Shown: positions 1-5,183 of the stretch, in pieces
Layout of the letters: each line of letters opens with the position of its first letter
How positions within the stretch are numbered: position 1 is the stretch's first letter
Assembly (NCBI GenBank): GCA_002278985.1
Contig: NCJP01000097.1
Location: 1-9,030 of the forward strand
Direction of reading: 5' to 3'
DNA from: Erythrobacter sp. 34-65-8
Lineage (GTDB): Bacteria; Pseudomonadota; Alphaproteobacteria; Sphingomonadales; Sphingomonadaceae
DNA length: 9,030 bases
Notes under the pieces: generated by a model
What the model saw: only the letters and a program-made list of their open reading frames with translations
Database searches by the model: none
What the model was told of the DNA's origin: nothing
Translations under genes and position numbers: made by a program

Positions 1-11
1 GGGCAACAGCG

Positions 12-227
12 CTACCGGGTGCGGCCGGTTTCCATCCAGATCAGGAAGCGGCGCAGGGGCAGCAGCCAGATCAGGCCCAGCACCAGATAGACCGGGGCCT
101 GGGCGAGGCCCGGCCAGGTGCCGATCAGCTCAGGCACATAGCGTGCGATGATCAGGCCATAGGCAGTCAGCGCGACGAGCAGGCCGAGCAGGCCGACCGG
201 AATGCGCCAGGTGGGTTGATCACGCAT
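12..227 (-). CDS. DUF2842 family small membrane protein
   Basis: This encodes a 71-residue protein of unknown function. Two hydrophobic segments (about residues 9-29 and 43-60) are separated by a short polar, proline-containing loop, so it is probably a two-pass inner-membrane protein. The N-terminal P-x-W-R before the first segment and the closing W-LLP-LRRFLIWM pattern fit my recollection of the DUF2842 family of alphaproteobacteria; no profile was run. The ATG overlaps the stop of the upstream cyclo-ligase gene by one base (TGATG), so it is probably translationally coupled to it and is the last visible gene of the zapA-side transcription unit. The start is set by that overlap. No catalytic or ligand-binding motif is visible, so no function is proposed. 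Confidence 0.8.
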   Translation of the reverse strand: MRDQPTWRIPVGLLGLLVALTAYGLIIARYVPELIGTWPGLAQAPVYLVLGLIWLLPLRRFLIWMETGRTR

Positions 228-799
228 CAGAGATCTCCGAACAGGCGGGTAGGGGTGACCACTGCGGCAAGCGGCATGTCATGGGGTTCGACCGGCAATT
301 CGGCACAGAGCTGGCAGTCCCATCCCAGTCCGATGGCCACCGTGCCGGGGTGCTCTGCCAGCCAGCGATCATAGTGTCCGCCGCCCTGGCCAAGGCGGTG
401 ACAGTCAGCCGTGAAGCCGACCAGCGGGGCAAACAGCACATCGGGCACCAGCACGTCCGCGTCCGGCGGTGGCTGGAGCAGGCCGTATGGCCCGGGTTGC
501 AGGTCTGCTTCATCAAAGGGATCGGTGTGCCGGGCAAATTCCATCGGCGCTGCCGCCCCCGCGAAGCGGGGCAGGGCAATCGCGTGGCCGCGCTCGGCAA
601 AGAAAGCAGCATAGCGTGCAGCAGGCGCTTCGCCCGGCATCGCGCGGTAAAGACCGATCGTGCTGCCTGCGGGGATGTGGCGAAGAAGCGGGGCAGGGGG
701 ATGGCGAAACAGCAGGCCCAGCGTCGTTTCGGGGATCGCGGCGACGTGCGCCAGGCGTTCAGCCCGCAGATGCTTCCTCAAGGCGGCCTTGCTTTGCAT
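227..799 (-). CDS. fau: 5-formyltetrahydrofolate cyclo-ligase (5,10-methenyl-THF synthetase)
   Basis: This is a 190-residue cytosolic enzyme of folate one-carbon metabolism that converts 5-formyl-THF to 5,10-methenyl-THF using ATP. The diagnostic C-terminal signature is clear: PLVGFTADCHRLGQGGGHYDRWL at about residues 125-147, matching the family pattern R-L-G-x-G-G-G-x-Y-D-R. The basic N-terminus (KAALRKHLRAER) is the usual nucleotide/folate-side helix, and the length fits the family. A longer reading to an ATG at 862 would run through the 6S RNA, so it is rejected. A purine-rich AAGGA at 808-804 lies just upstream of two tandem ATGs (802 and 799), and the second gives better spacing. The gene begins about 18 nt after the predicted 3' end of the 6S RNA, the same ssrS-fau (ygfA) linkage known in many proteobacteria, so it may be read from the 6S promoter. 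Confidence 0.92.
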   Translation of the reverse strand: MQSKAALRKHLRAERLAHVAAIPETTLGLLFRHPPAPLLRHIPAGSTIGLYRAMPGEAPAARYAAFFAERGHAIALPRFAGAAAPMEFARHTDPFDEADLQPGPYGLLQPPPDADVLVPDVLFAPLVGFTADCHRLGQGGGHYDRWLAEHPGTVAIGLGWDCQLCAELPVEPHDMPLAAVVTPTRLFGDL

Positions 800-817
800 C
801 ATATCCTTAGCGCGAGT

Positions 818-987
818 GGCGGAACCACCATGGATCGTTTGCCGGAAAATCCTCTGACGCATGACGTCAGGTGGGCACCGTATGTCCCAACCCTCCGGAC
901 GAACCAGTGGACTGAGACAGGGACAGCTCCCATGGATTGCTTATAGCCTCAGGGATATTCATGCGGCTCGTATCGGGCAGTCCCGCC
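818..987 (-). ncRNA. ssrS: 6S RNA (ssrS), regulator of RNA polymerase
   Basis: The minus strand between zapA and the cyclo-ligase gene folds on paper into one long hairpin of about 170 nt. The terminal stem pairs GGCGGGACUGCC (987-976) with GGUGGUUCCGCC (829-818), 12 pairs including GU. Further in, GCCG (967-964) pairs with CGGC (844-841), and AAUAUCC (959-953) with GGAUUUU (852-846) with one mismatch. CUGA then pairs with UCAG next to a single-base bulge. An unpaired central bubble follows, then a terminal arm with a UGUCCC/GGGACA stem and an apical CCACUGG/CCGGAGG hairpin. A double helix with an open central bubble is the promoter-mimic architecture of 6S RNA, which binds housekeeping-sigma RNA polymerase. 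Genomic position (zapA - ssrS - fau) is the classic one. The ends come from pairing and promoter spacing and may be off by a few bases. Confidence 0.85.
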
Positions 988-993
988 GCACCC

Positions 994-1022
994 TATTTAG
1001 GAAGTTTGGACCTTGCCCTCAA
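994..1022 (-). promoter_or_regulatory. Candidate sigma70-type promoter for 6S RNA
   Basis: On the minus strand a TTGAGG -35 box (1022-1017) is followed after 17 nt by a TAAATA -10 box (999-994). The expected start, six or seven bases further on, falls at about 987, where the predicted terminal stem of the 6S RNA begins. The -35 box lies inside the last zapA codons and the -10 box includes the zapA TAA stop codon. The agreement between promoter spacing and RNA fold is the support; there is no transcript evidence. Confidence 0.6.
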
Positions 1023-1641
1023 GCTTGTCGGCACAATTTTCGAGCAATTCGGCAAATCGCTCAAGTGCCGGGGCAAGGCCCGCTTCGTGATCGGCCGTGG
1101 CGACGCGCGCAAATGGCCCCTCTGCGGCGGGCATTGCCGCCTCTCGCGCAAGGGCTTCGTCCAGTTCCAGCTGGAGAGCGTCCCGTTCCTCGACCAGCCC
1201 CGCCAACCCGGACCGCAGCTCGGCTTCGACCTGCTCTGCATCGACCAGTTCGGTTCGCAGTCTGGTCAGCTCGGCCTTGATGTCGTCGCTTTCGCGGGCA
1301 GAGGCCTGCTGGGCGCTCTGCAGGTTCGAAAGCTCCACTTCAAGCTCGGAGATACGGGCCTTGTGCTGGTCATGCTGGCCCATCGCGACATTGCGCTCGC
1401 GCACCGCAGCAGCAAGTTCGGCCTGCTGGGCGGTGGCGGTGCTGCGGGCCTGGTGCAGGTCTTCGGCAATCAGGAGCGCGGCAAAAAGCAGATTCTGCGC
1501 TTCCTGCGGCGCGCGGTTGGGCCCGAATTCGGCAAGCTTGGAATCGACCAGCGCGCCGAGACCGGCAACGTGCTCTTCCTGCCCGTCAGCGCAGGCGATC
1601 GTGTAATTGCGGCCACCGATCGAGAGACGGACCTCGCTCAC
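997..1641 (-). CDS. zapA: Cell division protein ZapA with extended C-terminal coiled coil
   Basis: The product is a 214-residue ZapA-like protein, expected to bind and bundle FtsZ at the division site. The N-terminal part (about residues 1-65) has the ZapA globular-domain pattern: a short beta-hairpin start (VRLSIGGRNYTIAC), then VAGLGALVDSKLAEF and a helix LLFAALLIAEDLHQA. A long heptad-like, Glu/Gln/Ala/Leu-rich stretch follows (about 66-168), then a short Ala/Pro-rich linker and a last helix (about 187-208, APALERFAELLENCADKLEG). E. coli ZapA is about 109 residues, so the coiled coil is roughly doubled. The start is a GTG sharing a 4-nt GTGA overlap with the stop of the upstream 64-residue gene, with no clear Shine-Dalgarno, which suggests translational coupling. 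The position directly before the 6S RNA supports the assignment. Confidence 0.82.
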   Translation of the reverse strand: MSEVRLSIGGRNYTIACADGQEEHVAGLGALVDSKLAEFGPNRAPQEAQNLLFAALLIAEDLHQARSTATAQQAELAAAVRERNVAMGQHDQHKARISELEVELSNLQSAQQASARESDDIKAELTRLRTELVDAEQVEAELRSGLAGLVEERDALQLELDEALAREAAMPAAEGPFARVATADHEAGLAPALERFAELLENCADKLEGKVQTS

Positions 1642-1832
1642 GCTTCGATTGTCCCGATCAGTTCATCCAGCTCTTTCAGCGAGTTGGAGACGGTTTCGCG
1701 CAATGTCTCGTGCTTTTCGAGCAAGGCGGAGACGGACGCCGGCTGCGGCGAGACCTGATCGGCCGCGGCCCCGATCCGCGCAAGGGCGGCCTCGATCCGT
1801 TGTACGGCGTTTTCGATGCGCTCCTCGTCCAT
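1638..1832 (-). CDS. Small coiled-coil protein upstream of ZapA, function unknown
   Basis: This encodes a 64-residue acidic, mostly helical protein: one amphipathic helix (about residues 1-25, DEERIENAVQRIEAALARIG), a QVSPQPAS break, then a second helix (about 34-62) with a heptad-like spacing of Leu/Val/Ile. No enzyme motif, signal peptide or membrane segment is visible. Its stop codon overlaps the zapA GTG start by 4 nt, so the two are very likely made together. A small helical protein before zapA is a recurring arrangement in alphaproteobacteria (DUF4164-like in some lineages); I cannot place this one in a named family. A role with ZapA at the divisome, for example as a heteromeric coiled-coil partner, is inference from context only. 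The ribosome binding site is weak. Confidence 0.75.
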   Translation of the reverse strand: MDEERIENAVQRIEAALARIGAAADQVSPQPASVSALLEKHETLRETVSNSLKELDELIGTIEA

Positions 1833-2017
1833 GGCACCGGAAATAGCCAGTTCGTGTGCTGCTGCAAAGGCTTGGGACGGGCTGTTGATAACTTGGCTTG
1901 TCGCGGGGTGGGGAAAAGCTTGCCGCTGCGCCTGTTGACCTCGCCAGCCCGGTCCGCAAGAGACGCGCCAACCGTGCGAATCGCGCGCGCGGAGCCTTTC
2001 GGCAGGAGCCTACCCGC
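1833..2017. promoter_or_regulatory. Divergent intergenic region between the zapA unit and tkt
   Basis: This 185-nt non-coding stretch must hold the promoters of both divergent units. The best plus-strand candidate for tkt is a TTGACC -35-like box at 1935-1940; the -10 at 17-nt spacing (1958-1963, AAGAGA) is poor. On the minus strand TTTGCA and TATTTC spaced by 17 nt lie so close to the 1832 start codon that a leaderless transcript would result, but both boxes are weak. No riboswitch fold or clear operator dyad was seen. Confidence 0.3.
2004..2008 (+). promoter_or_regulatory. tkt ribosome binding site (decides the start)
   Basis: AGGAG lies nine bases before the ATG at 2018. It supports that ATG over an in-frame TTG at 1898, which would add 40 Arg/Ala-rich residues not expected in transketolases. 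Confidence 0.7.
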
Positions 2018-4015
2018 ATGAGCCTCGATCCCGCCCGTCTTAACCCTATGGCCAATGCAATCCGGGCGCTGTCGATGGATGCCGTGCAGGCTGCCAATTC
2101 GGGGCACCCGGGGATGCCCATGGGCATGGCCGATGTGGCCACCGTGCTGTGGTCGAAATATCTCAAGTTTGACCCCGCCGCGCCCGGCTGGGCAGACCGG
2201 GACCGCTTCGTGCTGAGTGCCGGTCACGGCTCGATGCTGGTCTATAGCCTGCTCCACCTCAGCGGCTATGCCCGGCCGACGATGGACGACATCCGCAATT
2301 TCCGTCAGCTCGGCAGCCCGTGCGCCGGCCACCCTGAGAACTTCCTGCTCGACGGGGTCGAATGCACCACCGGCCCGCTGGGTCAGGGTCTGGCCATGGC
2401 GGTCGGGATGGCGATGACTGAACGCCACCTCAATGCCGTGTTCGGGGACGATCTGGTCGACCATCGCACGTGGGTAGTGGCAGGCGACGGGTGCCTGATG
2501 GAAGGCGTGAACCACGAGGCGATCGGTCTTGCCGGACATCTCAAGCTGGGCCGGATGATCGTGCTGTGGGACGACAACCGCATCACCATCGACGGCGACA
2601 CCGACCTGTCCACCAGCGAGGACATCGCCGCGCGCTATGCCGCCACTGGCTGGCACGTTGCATCGTGCGACGGGCATGACTTCGCTGATATTTCTCGCGC
2701 GATCGAAGAAGCGATGGCGGATGATCGTCCCTCGTTGGTCGCCTGCCGCACGGTGATCGGCAAGGGCGCGCCCAACAAGCAGGGCGGCCACAATGTCCAC
2801 GGTGCGCCGCTCGGCGCCGACGAGATTGCCGCTGCCCGCGAGTGTCTGGGCTGGAGCGCCGCGCCCTTCGAGGTGCCGGCGGAGATTCTGACTGACTGGC
2901 AGGCAACCGGCACGAGCGGCGCTGCCGCCCATGGCGACTGGAAGGCCAGACTGGCCGCCTCGCCCAGGCGCGCCGCATTCGAGAGCCAGCTTGCCGGTGT
3001 CGCGGATGCCGCTGCGCCTGCGCTCGAAGACTACATCCGCAGCCTCGCAGCGAACCCGCCCAAGGTGGCGACCCGCAAGGCATCCGAGATGGCGCTCGGG
3101 CCGCTCACCGAGAAGCTGCCGCAGCTGATCGGCGGTTCGGCAGACCTGACCGGTTCGAACAACACCAAGACCCCGTCAACCGGGCCGTTCACTGCGGACG
3201 ATTATTCCGGCCGCTATGTCTATTACGGTATCCGCGAATTCGGCATGGCTGCGGCGATGAACGGGATGCTGCTGCACGGCGGTGTAGTGCCCTATGGCGG
3301 CACCTTCCTGATCTTCAGCGACTATTGCCGCAACGCCATCCGCCTCTCCGCCTTGCAGCAGGCCGGGGTGGTCTATGTTCTGACGCATGACAGCATCGGG
3401 CTGGGCGAGGACGGGCCGACGCACCAGCCGGTCGAGCAGGTGATGAGCCTTCGCCTGATCCCCAACCTCAACGTCTATCGTCCGTGCGATGCGATCGAGA
3501 CGGCGGAATGCTGGGCCCTGGCCCTACAAACGCCGGAAACGCCCTCGGTACTCGCGTTGACCCGCCAGAACCTTGCGCCCATGCGCGGCGAGGGCGACGA
3601 AAACTGGTCCGTTTCAGGCAACCGTTCTGCGCGCGGCGCCTATCGCCTGCGCGCCGCTCAGGCCGCACGCAAGGTGGTGCTGGTGGCGACCGGCTCGGAA
3701 GTCGAACTGGCCTGCGCCGTGGCGGACACGCTCGAAGGGCAGGGCATTGGCGCGGATGTCGTGTCGATGCCGTGCATGGAACTGTTCGCGGCGCAGGACG
3801 CGGCTTACCGGTCCGACCTGCTTCCCGCTGACGCCCTCAAGGTCTCCATCGAAGCGGGCGTAACCCACGGCTGGGAACGCTATACTGGCATGGACGGTAT
3901 AAACATCGGCATCGACCGCTTCGGCGCCTCTGCCCCGGCAGAAGTGCTGTTTGAAAAATTCGGTTTCACCGCGGGCGCGATCGTTCCGCAAATCCTGAAC
4001 AAACTCAATTCCTGA
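2018..4015 (+). CDS. tkt: Transketolase
   Basis: This is a 665-residue thiamine-diphosphate enzyme that moves two-carbon ketol units between sugar phosphates in the non-oxidative pentose phosphate pathway. The length is typical. The N-terminal ThDP-binding domain has NSGHPGMPMG (His30), SAGHGSMLVYSLLHL, the CTTGPLGQGLA loop, and the ThDP/Mg motif GDG (156-158) with its Asn at 187 (VLWDDN). The middle Pyr domain has the catalytic Glu407 in YGIREFGMAAAMNG, plus GGTFLIFSDY and THDSIGLGEDGPTHQPVEQ. The C-terminal domain (from about residue 535) carries VVLVATGSEVELA and ends EVLFEKFGFTAGAIVPQIL. All expected cofactor and substrate residues seem present. gap follows 15 nt downstream, so the two are probably co-transcribed. 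Dihydroxyacetone synthase is a conceivable relative, but the motif set and neighbours favour Tkt. Confidence 0.97.
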   Translation: MSLDPARLNPMANAIRALSMDAVQAANSGHPGMPMGMADVATVLWSKYLKFDPAAPGWADRDRFVLSAGHGSMLVYSLLHLSGYARPTMDDIRNFRQLGSPCAGHPENFLLDGVECTTGPLGQGLAMAVGMAMTERHLNAVFGDDLVDHRTWVVAGDGCLMEGVNHEAIGLAGHLKLGRMIVLWDDNRITIDGDTDLSTSEDIAARYAATGWHVASCDGHDFADISRAIEEAMADDRPSLVACRTVIGKGAPNKQGGHNVHGAPLGADEIAAARECLGWSAAPFEVPAEILTDWQATGTSGAAAHGDWKARLAASPRRAAFESQLAGVADAAAPALEDYIRSLAANPPKVATRKASEMALGPLTEKLPQLIGGSADLTGSNNTKTPSTGPFTADDYSGRYVYYGIREFGMAAAMNGMLLHGGVVPYGGTFLIFSDYCRNAIRLSALQQAGVVYVLTHDSIGLGEDGPTHQPVEQVMSLRLIPNLNVYRPCDAIETAECWALALQTPETPSVLALTRQNLAPMRGEGDENWSVSGNRSARGAYRLRAAQAARKVVLVATGSEVELACAVADTLEGQGIGADVVSMPCMELFAAQDAAYRSDLLPADALKVSIEAGVTHGWERYTGMDGINIGIDRFGASAPAEVLFEKFGFTAGAIVPQILNKLNS

Positions 4016-4016
4016 C

Positions 4017-4023
4017 AGAGGAG
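4017..4023 (+). promoter_or_regulatory. Strong ribosome binding site for gap
   Basis: AGAGGAG sits seven bases before the gap ATG, immediately after the tkt stop. This is the best Shine-Dalgarno in the window and contrasts with the poor one before pgk. Confidence 0.8.
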
Positions 4024-4030
4024 CTTTGAC

Positions 4031-5038
4031 ATGGCGACGAAGGTTGCAATCAACGGTTTCGGGCGCATCGGGCGCCTTGTGGCACGCGCGATCCTGGAGC
4101 GGACCGACCACGATCTGGACCTAGTCTCGATCAACGACCTGTCGGACACGAAGTCCAATGCACTGCTGTTCGGCTTTGACAGCACCCATGGCCGTTTCCC
4201 GGGCAAGATCGAGGTCGATGGCAGCGACATCGTCGTCAACGGCAAGCGCATCCAGGTCACGGCCGAGCGCGATCCGGGCAAGCTGCCGCACAAGGAAAAC
4301 GGCATCGACCTGGTGATGGAATGCACCGGCTTCTTCCAGTCGGACGAGGCGGCGCGGCCGCATCTTTCGGCCGGGGCGAAGCGGGTGATCATTTCCGCAC
4401 CGGCAACCGGCGTGTCGAAGACCATCGTATACGGTGTCAACCACGATACGCTGACTGCCGATGATGATATCATCTCCAACGCCAGCTGCACCACCAATTG
4501 CCTCGCGCCGGTGGCCAAGGTGCTGCACGACCTCGTCGGGATCGAACGCGGTTTCATGACCACGATCCACAGCTACACCAACGACCAGCGGATGCTCGAC
4601 CAGATCCACAGCGACCTGCGCCGGGCGCGCGGCGGGGCGCAGAACATGATCCCGACCACCACTGGCGCCGCGCGTGCGGTCGGCCTGGTCCTGCCCGAAC
4701 TGAAGGGCAAGCTGGACGGTTCCTCGGTCCGTGTGCCGACCCCGAACGTCAGCCTGATTGACCTGACTTTTGTTCCGGGTCGCGACACCACCGCCGAGGA
4801 ACTGAACGCTGCGCTCAAGGCCGCTGCAGAAGGCCCGATGAAGGGCGTGCTCGACTACACCGACCAGCCGCTGGTCAGCAGCGACTTCAACCACCACCCT
4901 GCCAGCTCGACCGTGGACAGCCTGGAAACGGCCGTGCTGGAAGGCAAGCTGGCCCGCGTGGTCAGCTGGTACGACAACGAATGGGGCTTCTCCAACCGGA
5001 TGATCGACACCGCCGGGGTGATGGCGAAGCTGATGTGA
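4031..5038 (+). CDS. gap: Glyceraldehyde-3-phosphate dehydrogenase, NAD-type, class I
   Basis: This is a 335-residue enzyme catalysing the reversible oxidation and phosphorylation of glyceraldehyde-3-phosphate to 1,3-bisphosphoglycerate. The N-terminal Rossmann motif is [13 protein letters not shown] (residues 7-19). The second strand ends in IND (Asp36), the acidic residue typical of NAD rather than NADP preference. The catalytic site [12 protein letters not shown] has Cys153, and the base is His180 in [31 protein letters not shown] and the C-terminal [13 protein letters not shown] are the standard phosphate-binding and assembly motifs. The length and motifs are complete. It follows tkt by 15 nt and is separated from pgk by the 126-bp palindromic element, so gap and pgk may not be expressed at the same level. 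With these neighbours it probably serves both triose breakdown (for example below an Entner-Doudoroff pathway) and gluconeogenesis. Confidence 0.97.
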   Translation: MATKVAINGFGRIGRLVARAILERTDHDLDLVSINDLSDTKSNALLFGFDSTHGRFPGKIEVDGSDIVVNGKRIQVTAERDPGKLPHKENGIDLVMECTGFFQSDEAARPHLSAGAKRVIISAPATGVSKTIVYGVNHDTLTADDDIISNASCTTNCLAPVAKVLHDLVGIERGFMTTIHSYTNDQRMLDQIHSDLRRARGGAQNMIPTTTGAARAVGLVLPELKGKLDGSSVRVPTPNVSLIDLTFVPGRDTTAEELNAALKAAAEGPMKGVLDYTDQPLVSSDFNHHPASSTVDSLETAVLEGKLARVVSWYDNEWGFSNRMIDTAGVMAKLM

Positions 5039-5043
5039 TTTAA

Positions 5044-5169
5044 TCCTCCCCGGCACGGGGAGGGGGACCACCGAAGGTGGTGGTAGGGCACCTGCCACCA
5101 TTCGGACCATCGGAGGGTGCCCCTCCACTCCGCGCTTCGCGCGCGGTCCCCCTCCCCCGAGGGGGAGGA
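5044..5169. repeat. GC-rich nested palindromic intergenic element (MITE/REP-like)
   Basis: This element almost fills the 145-nt space between gap and pgk. Its ends are inverted: TCCTCCCC (5044-5051) against GGGGGAGGA (5161-5169), and GGGGAGGGGGACC (5057-5069) matches GGTCCCCCTCCCC (5145-5157) in perfect complement. Inside, GTGG-TA-GGGCACC (5080-5092) pairs with GGTGCCC-CT-CCAC (5116-5128). Each arm also makes local hairpins: CCTCCCC/GGGGAGG at 5045-5063, CCACC/GGTGG at 5068-5080, CCGCGC/GCGCGG at 5130-5146, and an 8-bp stem at 5151-5168. It has no coding capacity. It resembles dispersed palindromic elements that I recall from intergenic regions of sphingomonads; multi-copy status cannot be seen in a single window. 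As RNA it could act as a terminator, attenuator or RNase-stable barrier between gap and pgk. Confidence 0.85.
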
Positions 5170-5183
5170 ACGGATCAGAACTC

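Noticed and set aside
800..862. Longer start for the cyclo-ligase at 862
   Set aside because: The extra 21 residues are translated from the 6S RNA 3' half and do not belong to the family; a purine-rich site supports the ATG at 799 (or 802).
937..1758. Plus-strand open frame of 273 codons over zapA
   Set aside because: The minus strand gives a coherent ZapA domain plus coiled coil with an overlapping upstream gene; the plus-strand product is low-complexity and matches nothing.
1880..1895. DnaA-box-like TTGATAACTTG in the tkt upstream region
   Set aside because: Only a single poor match, with no cluster of boxes, no AT-rich unwinding stretch and no replication genes nearby.
1898..2017. Upstream in-frame TTG start for transketolase
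   Set aside because: It adds 40 Arg/Ala-rich residues across the promoter region; the ATG at 2018 has AGGAG nine bases upstream and gives a family-typical N-terminus.
1676..2932. Long minus-strand open frame of 418 codons opposite tkt
   Set aside because: It is the antisense shadow of tkt and the intergenic region, with Arg/His-rich sequence without a recognisable domain; the plus strand is unambiguously transketolase.
5044..5169. CRISPR array or tandem repeat
   Set aside because: The repeated units are inverted, not direct, with no regular spacers and only one element; it is a palindrome.
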